Of a stretch of DNA of 64,000 bases, positions 17,282-27,399 are shown piece by piece. How positions within the stretch are numbered: position 1 is the first letter of the stretch; every line of letters begins with the position of its first letter. The notes below the pieces were generated by a model that was not told where the DNA came from, ran no database searches, and saw only the letters and a list, made by a program, of their open reading frames with translations. Source of the stretch: Gemmatimonadaceae bacterium (lineage in GTDB: Bacteria; Gemmatimonadota; Gemmatimonadetes; Gemmatimonadales; Gemmatimonadaceae). Location of the stretch: NCBI GenBank assembly GCA_037721215.1, contig JBBJNV010000021.1, forward strand, positions 1-64,000. The letters run 5' to 3'. The position numbers and the translations under genes were made by a program.

Positions 17282-20095
17282 CTAGAACTCCACTTTCGTT
17301 CCGACCTGAGCGCGGCGCGCGCCAAACGCTGCATTTGCAACACCGAAGGTTGAAAGCGCATTGCCCGCCGCGTCTTTCTGCCGTCCAAAGAATCCGGCGA
17401 CGTTGTTGGTATTGAAGACGTTGAACACTTCGCCGGTCAACCTGATCGTCATTCCGCGTCCGTCGAAGAATTTCTTCCCGACGCGTATATCCAGGTTGCG
17501 ATACCAGTTCTCCCACGAGCCATCCGGGCGTGCAGTGCGCTCGCCCGTAACGCTCCCGTCCGGCAGAAAGTCGTCGGCGAAATTATCATCCTTGTTTACA
17601 TCTACTCCAAGCGTTACCGCGTACGGACGCGGACTGGCGAGCGTGATGATACTTGCTAGCTCGAAACCCCACTTCAGTGTCGCGACTTCGGACAACACGA
17701 AGCGGTGTCGCTCATCACCCGCCGTGCGCTGCATGTTGTACGTTTCGCGGAACGGATATGCCGGCGCAGTCACAGCATCGTACTCTGCGTTATAGAAACC
17801 GAGCGTATAGGAGAGATTGGTGAGCACCGCTGCGCGGCGATACCCGAGTGACATCACCAGTGCGTCAAACTTTGCGCGTCCGAAGTCATCCCAGAGAATG
17901 ATGTCACCGTACTTTGGCGTGAGATTGCGGGCGTTGCGGGTAACATCGCGATAGTTCGGGTTGAGCCGCGTGTAAAGGTGCCGCACATCCTGATGTATGT
18001 AGTCAGCGTTGAGCGCGAGATCAGGGGACATCTGATGACCGATTCCGAGCGAAAGCTGACGGTTCTCGGGAGCCTGCATCTTGTTCTTGACCAATACGAT
18101 ATTCGGAGTCGTAGCGATCTGGCCCGAGACCACTCGGGCGCGAAGTGCGGCAACGTCGCGTGTGCCCGGGTTGCTGATTGTGTAGGTTCGCCACGATGAA
18201 GCGAGCTTCTCCTGGAAGCCGATGAAGCTGGGAACACGATCGTAGATAATCCCCGCTCCGCCGCGGATGAACGTGCGGTTCATACCTGTCGGATCCCACG
18301 AGAACGAAACGCGGGGCGAGAAATTGTTGAGATCGTTCTTGCGGTCGCCGCGGTTGATGTAATTCGCTAGTACTGTCCTGTTGGTAATAGCGGTATCACT
18401 CGCCCACGGCACTGTGAAATCGTTGTTGAGTGTGTTGAGCTCTGCGTCGTAACGCACGCCGAGGTTGAGTGTAAACGTCGGCTTGAGGCGCCACTCATCG
18501 TTGAGGTACACTCCCGTCACCCACCCCGACGCCTCGGCCAGCGCGTCGGCCGTGCCTTCAGTGGTTGGAAAGCCGACACCGACCGTCGCCTGGTTTGGAA
18601 CAGTGCTCGAATCCACTCCAAATCTGAATGAGCCGTCCTTGAAATTCGGCGAAAACTGATCGGCTGCGATGTGGCTCAGCTCCACCCCGGCCTTGAAGAG
18701 ATGGCTCCCACGCCAGTTGTCACGCGTGAAGCTTGCGCGGTCGATGAAGCGCAGGTGCCGCTCATTCAGCTTGAGTGGAAACGTGGCGGTACCGATGACC
18801 AGGCTCGGGTAGTTGAGCTGCGGTCCCGGAACGAGCTGCCCTTCGGTGTGGTTCCAGTTTACGAGCTGCAGGCTCAACTCGTTCAGGGAGTTCGAAGTCG
18901 GAAGGTATCGGTGTCTGATCTGCGCCACGTTGACGAGATACGCCTGATCGATTCCTGCCTCCTGCGACGTTGTACCCCCGAAGTTCGACTCACCAGCCAT
19001 CTTGCGAATTGCCCACTCCGCATCGAACGTGCTTTTGGGACTCTGTTCGTAGGTGAGTCGCCCGAATCCGGTGTGATTCAGGTTCGGAGCTTTCTTCGCA
19101 CCCCGGTACGAATCCCAGATCGCCGGGTTGAACGCTGGTCTGCCGGGAACAACGTCGATGAAGTTGTTGGTGTTGGTGACTTCGTAGTTCAACGCGTAGA
19201 AAAGGCGATCCGGCCTCAGTGCTCCTGAAACGTTTGCTCCGAACTGCTGCCTGCTGAAGTTCGGCGTTGCCTTCTGAAATATTGTTCGTGCAATCATGTC
19301 CTTGTTCTGCATGTAGCCGAATACGGAACCCTTGGTGTCGTTGGTACCGCGATTCGACACCGCGCTTATCACGTAGGCACCGGCGTGTGAGTACTCGGTG
19401 TCGTACGGGTTTAGGAATACGCGAAACTCCTGAACCGATTCCTGCGGCAGCGGCGCGCCCGTCTGCGGAATGCCAACCAGGTTTCCATTGAACAGCGACT
19501 TCAGCTCGATCCCGTCCATGTAGAAGTTGATGAACCGCAGATCGGGCACCGCCCCTGCTGACGGAAGTGCGCGGCCCGCCTGCGGCGCGAACGCCTTGAT
19601 CCCCGGTGTGATGGCCGCGAGGGTCATGATATTGCGGTCGATTGTCGGCAGATTCTGAATCTGCTCGCGCACCACTGGAGCGGACACGGACGTTTTTTGC
19701 ACTTCAACGTTGGTCATGTGCTCGCTCTTGACCATCACTGAGCCGAGCTCCGTCGCAGCCCGATCAAGAGAAAAAACCAGATTCGCGCGTTGCCCGATCA
19801 GCAACTCGACATTCTGACTTTCCGGCGCGAAGCCGAGCGCACGAATGGTGACTGTATATCGTCCGGGGGACAGGCCGAGAACGCGGAATCCGCCGAGTGC
19901 ATTCGAGCGTGTATTTCGGAGTGTGTTTGTGGAAGGCTCCGTTACAGACACCTGAGCGTTGGGAATGACCTCACCATTTGACGCCTTCAGCGTGCCTTCC
20001 AGTTGAATTGTAGTTTGCGAGAAGGCTGCCGAGAAGGGAGTTACGAGTGCCGCTATCAGCACTGCAGCGCAAATGAGGAACAGACGATTGTTCAT
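17282..20095 (-). CDS. TonB-dependent receptor, Oar-like, with carboxypeptidase-regulatory-like N-domain
   Basis: 937 residues: signal peptide to about residue 26, a regulatory-like beta-sandwich (EGTLKASNGEVIPNAQVSV to LLIGQRANLVFSL), then a plug (EQIQNLPTIDRNIMTLAAITPGIK) and a large barrel ending in an aromatic residue (GTKVEF), suiting outer-membrane insertion. The ligand is unknown; Oar-like receptors in related bacteria take up large or peptide-like substrates. No cognate SusD gene is adjacent, unlike the second receptor at 40010. A 170-base spacer upstream should hold its promoter. Confidence 0.92.
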   Translation of the reverse strand: MNNRLFLICAAVLIAALVTPFSAAFSQTTIQLEGTLKASNGEVIPNAQVSVTEPSTNTLRNTRSNALGGFRVLGLSPGRYTVTIRALGFAPESQNVELLIGQRANLVFSLDRAATELGSVMVKSEHMTNVEVQKTSVSAPVVREQIQNLPTIDRNIMTLAAITPGIKAFAPQAGRALPSAGAVPDLRFINFYMDGIELKSLFNGNLVGIPQTGAPLPQESVQEFRVFLNPYDTEYSHAGAYVISAVSNRGTNDTKGSVFGYMQNKDMIARTIFQKATPNFSRQQFGANVSGALRPDRLFYALNYEVTNTNNFIDVVPGRPAFNPAIWDSYRGAKKAPNLNHTGFGRLTYEQSPKSTFDAEWAIRKMAGESNFGGTTSQEAGIDQAYLVNVAQIRHRYLPTSNSLNELSLQLVNWNHTEGQLVPGPQLNYPSLVIGTATFPLKLNERHLRFIDRASFTRDNWRGSHLFKAGVELSHIAADQFSPNFKDGSFRFGVDSSTVPNQATVGVGFPTTEGTADALAEASGWVTGVYLNDEWRLKPTFTLNLGVRYDAELNTLNNDFTVPWASDTAITNRTVLANYINRGDRKNDLNNFSPRVSFSWDPTGMNRTFIRGGAGIIYDRVPSFIGFQEKLASSWRTYTISNPGTRDVAALRARVVSGQIATTPNIVLVKNKMQAPENRQLSLGIGHQMSPDLALNADYIHQDVRHLYTRLNPNYRDVTRNARNLTPKYGDIILWDDFGRAKFDALVMSLGYRRAAVLTNLSYTLGFYNAEYDAVTAPAYPFRETYNMQRTAGDERHRFVLSEVATLKWGFELASIITLASPRPYAVTLGVDVNKDDNFADDFLPDGSVTGERTARPDGSWENWYRNLDIRVGKKFFDGRGMTIRLTGEVFNVFNTNNVAGFFGRQKDAAGNALSTFGVANAAFGARRAQVGTKVEF

Positions 20096-20331
20096 CGGGG
20101 GCTCTCACTGGAAAGGGAGATCGGGCTGTGGATTGGGTTCTATGGTAGGAGCAATGCCGGGATGAGTCAACGGCATTTCGCGTGTGGTGCAACCGAAGTC
20201 TGAGCCAAAGCTGAGCCAGGGATGATGCTGGAATGAGTTGGAAATGAGGGGCGACGCCGAGTATACGCGTGTTACTCCAGGGCAAGAGTATGACGGTTGC
20301 CCTCAAACCCCTTATTAAAGGACAAGGACCA

Positions 20332-20916
20332 ATGATCCGCACCAGATTCACTTCGGTCGGCAGAACCAGCCTGTGTTCGCCCGTTCGCCCCGCCGTGGCC
20401 AAGCTGTCGGTCGCCCTCGCCCTCGCGCTTCCAATAGCGGGTTGCAGCGAGCGTGAGCAGCCAGTCGCACCTTCGTCGGCCACGGAGTCACTCACTCCCC
20501 GCTTCACCCCGAGTTCGGGAACGGCGTCGATGCTGCGTGCCCGTGCGACCTTCGACGGCCCGTTCAGCATTGAACGGGAAACCGGCGACTGGAAAATGAA
20601 AATCGATTCGGATCCGTTGGATGTAGCTGTTCAGACCATCGTTTTCAATGCCGGCTCACAGAGCGGGTGGCACACGCACCCCGGCCCGGTTTTCATCATG
20701 GTCGTTGAGGGGGAGATTGCGTTCTACGAATCTGACGATCCGACTTGCACTCCGATAATAAAGAGAGCAGGAGAGGGTTATCTGGACGTCGGGGACCACG
20801 CCCATCTCGCGCGGAACGAGACCCTGCACCCGGCACGGAACATCGTGACTTACTTCACTCCGGTTGGCGCGGCGCTCCGTATCGACGCTCCCAAACCCGG
20901 AAACTGCCCGTTCTAG
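20332..20916 (+). CDS. Cupin-domain lipoprotein
   Basis: About 194 residues. The lipoprotein signal is PVAKLSVALALALPIAGC-like (actual: VALALALPIAGC). A cupin fold follows: SGWHTHPGPVFIMVVEGEI supplies two His and a Glu (cupin motif 1), and GDHAHLARNETL a further His (motif 2). It may bind a metal; function is unknown. I prefer the ATG at 20332 because AAAGGACAAGG lies just upstream; earlier in-frame starts at 20269 and 20290 precede a non-hydrophobic stretch. Confidence 0.8.
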   Translation: MIRTRFTSVGRTSLCSPVRPAVAKLSVALALALPIAGCSEREQPVAPSSATESLTPRFTPSSGTASMLRARATFDGPFSIERETGDWKMKIDSDPLDVAVQTIVFNAGSQSGWHTHPGPVFIMVVEGEIAFYESDDPTCTPIIKRAGEGYLDVGDHAHLARNETLHPARNIVTYFTPVGAALRIDAPKPGNCPF

Positions 20917-20921
20917 CAGCA

Positions 20922-20945
20922 GGGCAGGAGAATCCTCTCCTGCTC
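20922..20945 (+). terminator. Hairpin between cupin and TolB-like genes
   Basis: An eight-base perfect stem (924-931 with 936-943 of the 20 kb block), extended by two more pairs, with a four-base loop, begins six bases after the cupin stop. No T-run follows, so it could be an attenuator or mRNA 3'-end stabiliser rather than a full terminator. Confidence 0.45.
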
Positions 20946-20971
20946 AATCACCGTGACCGAGGAAGGGTATC

Positions 20972-22480
20972 ATGTACGCAAAGACCCGCAATTCGCTCGC
21001 CCACGCCTTCCTCGGCCCGGCATGTGACCCGTCCCGCCCGAATTCGCTGACGAGAGCCATCACTCGCGGTATCGATTACAAATTTGCTGCCCTGCTGCTG
21101 TCCGCCGCGGTTCTGAGCCTCGGCTGCGGTGACTCAACGGGCCCGGCTACTGGAGCCGTTGCAGTTTCTGTATCAACTACGGGTGCGGCCGTCGACCTGG
21201 ATCCTGATGGCTACTCGCTGAGCATCGACGGCGGGACAGGTCAGGCCGTTGCGGTCAACAGTGCGGTAACGCTGGCTGACTTGCCACCGGGCAATCATCT
21301 CGTAAGGCTCGATGGCCTCGCACCAAACTGCTCGATCCAGGGCAGCAACCCGCGTTCCGTGGATGTCATCGCCGGCCGGGAAGGGCGCTCGACCGTATCC
21401 GTGTCGTTCTCTGTAACGTGCATTCCGAGGTCAGGGAGTATGCGGATCACGATTACGACGACTGGCGTCGATCTCGATCCGAACGGCTATCACGTGTTTC
21501 TGCGCCGGACTGGCAAGGTCTTAAGCAGTCACCGGACGAAAGGTCCGGTCACATTTTCCGCGTTAGCTCTTGGAAGCTGGGAACTGATATTTTATGACGT
21601 CGCGGCAAATTGTGACGTCGTCATGCCGAACCCGCGTACGTTTACGATAAGCGAAGCTGATCCTCTTGCGGTCGCCGTCGACATCGTGTGTGAGGCACCC
21701 AGGCTGCTGGCGTTCGTGCATGGCGAAGGTCTCAATGCAGAAATCCATGTAGTAAATTCCAACGGAATAGGTGGCAGGCAGCTCACCGTCAACGGGGTTG
21801 AGGACCTGGATCCCGCCTGGTCGCCCGATGGCCGCCGCATTGCCTTTACCAGCGCGCGCGACGGCAACCACGAGATCTACATAATGAATGCGGACGGCAC
21901 GAGCCCGGCGCGCCTCACCAACGTACCGGCCTCCGACTCCCGCCCGTCCTGGTCGCCCGATGGCACCAGGGTCACGTTCGCGACCATGCGCGACGGAAAC
22001 TCCGAGATCTATGTGATGAACGCCGACGGCACGAACCCGGTGCGGCTTACCAGCAACGATGCATTCGACGGCGACCCCACGTGGTCGCCCGACGGCCGCA
22101 GAATAGCGTTCCGCAGCCAACGCGAGGGGATAAGGGCGATCTGGCTCATGGATGAGGACGGCTCCCGCCCTATGCGCATCACGTCGCCTATTAGCGTGGA
22201 CGACCGTCAGCCGGCGTGGTCCCCCGATGGAACCAGGATCGCATTCTCACGCGGTGGTGGCATCGTCATCATGAACGCCGATGGTTCAGGCCTGATATCG
22301 CCTCGGTCGCTTGCCGAAGAAGAAGAAGATCCCTCCTGGGCCCCGAACGGCCGGAAGATAGCAATCTCGACAAATTCATTCTATTACGGGCGCGAGCTCG
22401 ACGTCATCAATCTTCAGGGTACACCGTTCAGCCGGGTGACATCCCTGCAGCCAGTGTCCAATCCGGTGTGGCAACCGTGA
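20972..22480 (+). CDS. TolB-like beta-propeller lipoprotein (PD40 repeats)
   Basis: 502 residues. The N-terminal region holds a lipoprotein signal, LLSAAVLSLGCGDSTGP, then two related segments (VDLDPDGYSLSIDGG and VDLDPNGYHVFLRRTG) resembling PEGA-like beta domains. From about residue 245 there are five or six propeller repeats with the pattern WSPDGxxIAFxSxRDGNxEIYxMNADGT. Such propellers are protein- or ligand-binding surfaces. The stop overlaps the GTG start of the next lipoprotein gene, so both are probably co-translated. Confidence 0.88.
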   Translation: MYAKTRNSLAHAFLGPACDPSRPNSLTRAITRGIDYKFAALLLSAAVLSLGCGDSTGPATGAVAVSVSTTGAAVDLDPDGYSLSIDGGTGQAVAVNSAVTLADLPPGNHLVRLDGLAPNCSIQGSNPRSVDVIAGREGRSTVSVSFSVTCIPRSGSMRITITTTGVDLDPNGYHVFLRRTGKVLSSHRTKGPVTFSALALGSWELIFYDVAANCDVVMPNPRTFTISEADPLAVAVDIVCEAPRLLAFVHGEGLNAEIHVVNSNGIGGRQLTVNGVEDLDPAWSPDGRRIAFTSARDGNHEIYIMNADGTSPARLTNVPASDSRPSWSPDGTRVTFATMRDGNSEIYVMNADGTNPVRLTSNDAFDGDPTWSPDGRRIAFRSQREGIRAIWLMDEDGSRPMRITSPISVDDRQPAWSPDGTRIAFSRGGGIVIMNADGSGLISPRSLAEEEEDPSWAPNGRKIAISTNSFYYGRELDVINLQGTPFSRVTSLQPVSNPVWQP

Positions 22481-23886
22481 AGATCGCCGTGTGGGCGAGA
22501 CGAATTCCCCTCGCGGCACTCCTCACTGCAGCCTGCGTGGGCGAGCCCTCAGCTCCTCGGCGGCCCGACGCTCCAATAATTGTCGTCTCGCTTGTAGCAG
22601 AGAATCCGTGGAACGTGTTGAGCGCTGTCATGTCCGTCCGTGTATCGCAGGCCGACAGCGTTCGGGTACAGTTCAATCTCGCTGAAGCCGCACCCGGTGA
22701 CAGCGTCACACCTGCTGTCATGACAATCGCGGATTCGGCGGTCATTCCCGTGCTTGGTTTGCTGCCTGAACGCCGCTATGTCCTGCGTGCGGTCGCATTC
22801 GGGCCAGGGGGCACCGTAAGCGGCAACCCGATCGAATTTACCACTGGCGCATTGCCTGCCGATCTTCCCCGGTATGCCGCAAGCGGGGTCGATCCTTCCC
22901 GTGGCTACGCTGTGTTCGCGGCCGGAATGTATGGCGTGGTAATCGACAACACGGGACGCGTCGTCTGGTACCGACGCTTCGCCGGCAACGGTCCGGGGCT
23001 CAGCTTCATGGCGGAGCCCAACGGCCGGTACGTCGCGCGGCCCATGACTCCGGATCCTACGGATATCGATTCATGGGTTGAGATCGACCCGCTCGGCAAC
23101 AGTGCCCGAACGCTGGGCTGTGCGCTCGGTCTTCAGCCGCGCCCCCACGATCTGATCGCCGAAACCGATGGCAGCTACTGGCTCATGTGCGACGAATCCC
23201 GCACGATGGACCTCAGAGCGGACGGCGGCGTCGCGGCCGCAAGGGTCACCGGCACGAGCGTGCAGCACGTGAGTGCAGACGGGGCGCTCCTGTTTCGATG
23301 GAGTCCGTTCGACCATTTCGCGATCACTGACGTTGCGCCAGCCGAACGCACAGGGCCGAACGTAAACTGGACTCACGGGAATGCGCTCGAATTCGACACT
23401 GACGGGAATCTCATCGTGTCGTTCCGTAATCTCGATGAGATCACCAAGATCCATGCAGGTACTGGCGCTGTGATGTGGCGCATGGGCGGACGCCGGAATC
23501 AGTTCACGTTTGCGGGCACACCGTTACCGGCGTTCACCCATCAGCACAGTGCACGAATATCGTCACCCGGCAGGCTCCTTCTCCTGGATAACGTGGGCAA
23601 CCCGGCTGAATCCCGAGCCGAGCGTTACGCGCTTGACGAGGTCGCTCGGACGGTTCGCCTCGATCATTCGTATGGCTCGGCCCCCGGTGTGGTAACGCAA
23701 ATCGGGGGCAGCGTGCAGACCCTGCCAGGCGGGCGCACCCTGGTATCGTTCGGCACGGCTGGCCGGGTGGAGGAGTACGACGAGACGGGCCGCGTCACCT
23801 GGCGAATCGACGGCAATGCCGGTTATGTCTTTCGTGCGCAGCGAATCCTCTCGCTGTATTCTCCGGGGGTGGGCACAGCGCGCTGA
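22477..23886 (+). CDS. Arylsulfotransferase-like (ASST family) lipoprotein
   Basis: 469 residues from a GTG that overlaps the upstream stop (GTGA). A lipoprotein signal, RIPLAALLTAACVGEPS, is followed by a fibronectin/Ig-like strand domain (to about residue 125). Then comes a propeller-like region with VIDNTGRVVWYRRF, WTHGNALEFDTDGNLIVSFRNLDEITKI, GAVMWRMGG, FTHQHSARI and LLLDNVGN, typical of the Arylsulfotran_2 group. Characterised relatives transfer sulfate between phenols, but many in this group have no proven activity. The histidines in THGN and THQHS match the family active-site region. Confidence 0.82.
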   Translation: MKIAVWARRIPLAALLTAACVGEPSAPRRPDAPIIVVSLVAENPWNVLSAVMSVRVSQADSVRVQFNLAEAAPGDSVTPAVMTIADSAVIPVLGLLPERRYVLRAVAFGPGGTVSGNPIEFTTGALPADLPRYAASGVDPSRGYAVFAAGMYGVVIDNTGRVVWYRRFAGNGPGLSFMAEPNGRYVARPMTPDPTDIDSWVEIDPLGNSARTLGCALGLQPRPHDLIAETDGSYWLMCDESRTMDLRADGGVAAARVTGTSVQHVSADGALLFRWSPFDHFAITDVAPAERTGPNVNWTHGNALEFDTDGNLIVSFRNLDEITKIHAGTGAVMWRMGGRRNQFTFAGTPLPAFTHQHSARISSPGRLLLLDNVGNPAESRAERYALDEVARTVRLDHSYGSAPGVVTQIGGSVQTLPGGRTLVSFGTAGRVEEYDETGRVTWRIDGNAGYVFRAQRILSLYSPGVGTAR

Positions 23887-23976
23887 ACAGCGACTGATGA
23901 TCTGGCTGAGTACTCTGCACCCTGTGGCCCGCTTCTGGTATCTTTGTGTGAAATCTTTCACATGGGGAGAAGCGGC

Positions 23977-24729
23977 TTGAAAATCGCCGTGTGCGTGAAG
24001 CGCGTTCCAGACATGGACGTGCGTTTCAGAATTGCCGGAGACGGGGCGTCGCTCGACGAAACCGGCATCAAGTTCGATCTCAATGATTTCGATGCGTGGG
24101 CCGTCGAGGCCGCGCTGCAACTGAAGGAGAAAGCGGGGGATGGGGAAGTCGTCGTCATTTCCCTCGGGCCAACCCAGGCCCAGGAGACGATCCGCAAGAC
24201 CCTTAGCATGGGCGCCGACCGCGGAATACATCTCCAGACGGACAGAATTCCTTTCGATGGTTTCGCGATCGCTACTGCGCTCGCCGCGGAGCTGAGGGAC
24301 GGCGGCTACGATCTCATCCTCTTCGGAAAACTTTCGCCCGATTCCTCCAACGGAATCACCGGCCCGATGGTGGCGGAACTACTCGATCTCCCCTGTGTCA
24401 CCGCCGTTTCCGGGCTGGAAGTTTCTAATGGCCGCGGCACAGCCAAGCGCGAACTCGAGGGTGCTCAGGAGATGATGGAGTTTCCGCTTCCAGCGGTCCT
24501 TACCATTGATGAAGGTCTCAACAAGGCGCGTTATCCATCGCTCAAGGGCATCATGGCCGCCAAGAAAAAACCGCTCGAATCGAAACCGGCGTCGCTTGGA
24601 GATCCGAAAGTCAAAATCGAAAAACTCGAGCTGCCGCCGGACCGGGCCGGCGGACGCATCGTCGGTGAGGGTGCCGCAGCAGTGCCGGAGCTCATCCGGC
24701 TTCTCCAGACTGAGGCCAAGGTACTCTGA
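23977..24729 (+). CDS. etfB: Electron transfer flavoprotein beta subunit
   Basis: About 250 residues. The N-terminus KIAVCVKRVPD and the block GPTQAQETIRKTLSMGADRGI are typical, and the recognition loop NKARYPSLKGIMAAKKKPLE is present. It binds AMP and, with the alpha subunit, carries electrons from acyl-CoA dehydrogenases to ETF-QO. I prefer the TTG at 23977: GGGGAGA sits six bases before it and it gives the family N-terminus. An ATG at 23962 would add five residues. The stop overlaps the etfA start by one base. The AAKKK loop is the site methylated in ETF-beta of some other organisms. Confidence 0.93.
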   Translation: MKIAVCVKRVPDMDVRFRIAGDGASLDETGIKFDLNDFDAWAVEAALQLKEKAGDGEVVVISLGPTQAQETIRKTLSMGADRGIHLQTDRIPFDGFAIATALAAELRDGGYDLILFGKLSPDSSNGITGPMVAELLDLPCVTAVSGLEVSNGRGTAKRELEGAQEMMEFPLPAVLTIDEGLNKARYPSLKGIMAAKKKPLESKPASLGDPKVKIEKLELPPDRAGGRIVGEGAAAVPELIRLLQTEAKVL

Positions 24730-25715
24730 TGGCGAACATTTTTGCCTACGCTGAAGCACGCGGCGGTGAGCTGCGTAAAGTCGCGCTCGAAACAGTAACC
24801 GCGGCCCGCAAACTTGCGGACGCAACGGGCGGCGAAGTACATGCTCTCCTGGTAGGTGCAGCAGGGATCACCGCCAAGGCGACGCTGCTCGCGGAGCACG
24901 GCGCCGATGTGGTGATGGTCTGCGAGCATGAAGGCTTTACACATTACAACCCCGAAGCGGCGGCCGCACTGGCCGCGGAACAGATCGGGAAGGGTGGATT
25001 CAAAGCAGCGGTTTTCTCAACCTCCGCGCAAGGGCGGGATCTCGCCCCACGAATCGCAGCCAAGCTTCAGGTTGGTCTGGTGACCGATTCGATTTCGGTG
25101 GAGATGAACAACGATGTGCTACTTGCCAGGCACCCGATGAACATTGGCAAGGTCATCGCAACTGTGGCGATCGCGAGCACTCCGGCGCTGGTTTCGATTC
25201 GGCCCAATACCTACTCACCCGTGGCCAATCCGAAAGCGGGTCGCGTCGAGAACGTGTCGCCAGTGGCAGATCCCTCGGCCTCTCGCGTTGTGGTAACGGA
25301 GATGATTGAAGGCGGCAAGGGCAAGCTCGATCTGGCAGAGGCACCCGTCATTATCGCTGGCGGTCGTGGGCTCAAGTCCGCGGAGAACTTCAGTATTGTC
25401 GAAGATCTTGCTGCTGCGTTCGGCAACGCTGCTGTAGGAGCGACCCGCGCTGTGACCGATGACGGATGGAGACCGCACAGTGACCAGATCGGACAGACTG
25501 GCCGGCTCGTGAGTCCCGATCTTTACATCGCCGTTGGAATTTCAGGTGCAGTGCAACACCTGGCGGGCATGCGCACGTCCAAAACAATCGTCGCCATCAA
25601 CAAGGACAAGGATGCGCCGATCTTCAAGGTCGCCGACTATGGAATTGTGGGCGACGTACTCGAGATCGTGCCGGCACTGACCGCAGCCGTGCGCGAAGCT
25701 CGCAAGGGGCACTAG
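24729..25715 (+). CDS. etfA: Electron transfer flavoprotein alpha subunit
   Basis: 328 residues. The N-terminal domain is followed by the FAD-binding C-terminal domain, with [69 protein letters not shown] and [22 protein letters not shown]. It binds the FAD of the heterodimer. The ATG overlaps the etfB stop (TGATG), and the ETF-QO gene begins one base after its stop, giving an etfB-etfA-ETF-QO operon. Confidence 0.96.
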   Translation: MANIFAYAEARGGELRKVALETVTAARKLADATGGEVHALLVGAAGITAKATLLAEHGADVVMVCEHEGFTHYNPEAAAALAAEQIGKGGFKAAVFSTSAQGRDLAPRIAAKLQVGLVTDSISVEMNNDVLLARHPMNIGKVIATVAIASTPALVSIRPNTYSPVANPKAGRVENVSPVADPSASRVVVTEMIEGGKGKLDLAEAPVIIAGGRGLKSAENFSIVEDLAAAFGNAAVGATRAVTDDGWRPHSDQIGQTGRLVSPDLYIAVGISGAVQHLAGMRTSKTIVAINKDKDAPIFKVADYGIVGDVLEIVPALTAAVREARKGH

Positions 25716-25716
25716 G

Positions 25717-27384
25717 GTGGCGACTGCGTTGCGCGTTTTGCCGAGCGATCACCAGCCGCCGCTGCCGGTTAACTCTCTCATTCTTCGCGAACCGCTCGAC
25801 TCAGAAGCGGTGCCGATGGATGTCGTCTTTGTCGGTGGCGGCCCTGCCGGCCTCGCCGGAGCGATCGAGCTGGCAAAGCTGGTGAAACAGGATACAGAGG
25901 CGGGCGGCTCGCTTGGCGAAGTTCAGATTGCCGTGCTCGAGAAGTCGGCTGCGCTCGGCGAGCATTGTCTGTCGGGTGCGGTCGTTAATCCGGCCCCCTT
26001 CCGCGAGCTGTTTCCGGATATCAAGGACGGTGATTTCCCGTTTCGACTGCCGGTTACGAAAGAGCGGGTGTACCTGTTGACTGAGGGGCGGGGGTTACGG
26101 ATTCCAACGCCGCCCACCATGCACAACCAGGGCAATTTTATCGGCTCGATTTCCGAAATCGTGCGATGGCTTGGCGAGCGTGCGGAAAGTATGGGAGTCA
26201 ATATATTTACCGGTTTTCCGGCCGCGTCGCTGATGATGGATGGAGACAAGGTTGTCGGAGTGCGCACCACACCCACTGGCCTGTCGCGCGACGGAACGCC
26301 CGGCAGCGGCTTCGCCCCGCCCACCGACATCTCGGCGCGCGTCACAGTTCTTTCCGAAGGAACGCGCGGTTCGCTGGCTCAGGCGTTCTTCCAGGAGTCC
26401 GGAATAACCTCAGATAACCCGCAGATTTTTGCGCTCGGCGTGAAAGAGGTATGGGAGACAAAAAAACCTCTCGACGCAGTCGTTCACACACTTGGCTGGC
26501 CGCTGCCCACCGATGCCTTTGGCGGAAGCTTCATGTATCCGCTGGCGCCGAATCTGGTTGCACTGGGAATCGTCGTCGGGATGGATTACCGGCAGACAAC
26601 ACTCGACGTCCACGTGCTGCTCCAGAAGCTCAAGACCAACCCTGTCATCCGGGAGTATCTGGACGGCGGGGAGATGTTGGAGTGGGGTGCGAAGACCATT
26701 CCCGAGGGCGGCTATCACGCGATCCCCAAACGCCGCTACGGGGACGGAGTAATGATCATTGGAGACTCGGCCGGTTACGTCGAAGTGGCGTCGCTCAAGG
26801 GAATCCATTACGCGATGCAGTCGGGGATGTACGCGGCCCGGGCAATCTTCGATGCGTTGAAGAAGGACGATACGTCGTCAAACACGATGGCCAGGTACGA
26901 TGCACTGGTGGATACGAGCTACATCGTTTCCGACTTGCGTGCCCGCCGGAACATGCGGCTCGCGTTCCAGGGGTCAGGCTTTTACGTTGGCGGCTTCAAG
27001 GCAGCGCTGATGACCCTCACAAAGGGCGCGTTTCCCGGCGGCAAAATAGACTCCGAAACGGACGCTGAGGTGGAACGCGAAGTCGTCGCCTCCGAAACGT
27101 TCACGCCCGATGGCAAGCTGACTTTCAGCAAGCTCGATGCAAATTTCAAGTCCGGCAATGCGACGCGCGACGACATTCCATCGCACCTCATCGTCGGCAA
27201 GGATGTGTCAGCCGCAGTTGCAGAGTTGTATGAACACATGTGTCCCGCCGGTGTGTACGAAAGGGACGGCGAACGGCTGGTGGTGAGCGCCGCGAACTGC
27301 ATCGACTGCAAAGCGACGGATGTGATCGGCCCCCGATGGACGCCACGCGAAGGAGAGAGCGGGCCCCGTTACCGGCTGATGTAA
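25717..27384 (+). CDS. Electron transfer flavoprotein:ubiquinone oxidoreductase, variant cluster motif
   Basis: 555 residues from a GTG, the usual size. The FAD-binding Rossmann motif VVFVGGGPAGLAGAIELAKL and LGEHCLSGAVVNP are canonical, as are GSFMYPL and MIIGDSAGYVEVASLKGIHYAMQSG. It would move electrons from ETF to quinone at the membrane. The C-terminal iron-sulfur region has Cys509 (CPAGVYE), Cys528 and Cys531 (NCIDCKAT), but the fourth usual cysteine (CxxCxxC) is Thr534. The codons read clearly (TGC ATC GAC TGC AAA GCG ACG). The cluster may therefore be three-iron or use another ligand. Converges with the methyltransferase gene, with 15 bases between the stops. Confidence 0.94.
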   Translation: MATALRVLPSDHQPPLPVNSLILREPLDSEAVPMDVVFVGGGPAGLAGAIELAKLVKQDTEAGGSLGEVQIAVLEKSAALGEHCLSGAVVNPAPFRELFPDIKDGDFPFRLPVTKERVYLLTEGRGLRIPTPPTMHNQGNFIGSISEIVRWLGERAESMGVNIFTGFPAASLMMDGDKVVGVRTTPTGLSRDGTPGSGFAPPTDISARVTVLSEGTRGSLAQAFFQESGITSDNPQIFALGVKEVWETKKPLDAVVHTLGWPLPTDAFGGSFMYPLAPNLVALGIVVGMDYRQTTLDVHVLLQKLKTNPVIREYLDGGEMLEWGAKTIPEGGYHAIPKRRYGDGVMIIGDSAGYVEVASLKGIHYAMQSGMYAARAIFDALKKDDTSSNTMARYDALVDTSYIVSDLRARRNMRLAFQGSGFYVGGFKAALMTLTKGAFPGGKIDSETDAEVEREVVASETFTPDGKLTFSKLDANFKSGNATRDDIPSHLIVGKDVSAAVAELYEHMCPAGVYERDGERLVVSAANCIDCKATDVIGPRWTPREGESGPRYRLM

Positions 27385-27399
27385 ACGCCTCGGCTCCCG

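Noticed and set aside
20096-20331. Riboswitch upstream of the cupin or TonB receptor gene
   Set aside because: No conserved riboswitch core, such as a cobalamin B12-box pattern, could be recognised.
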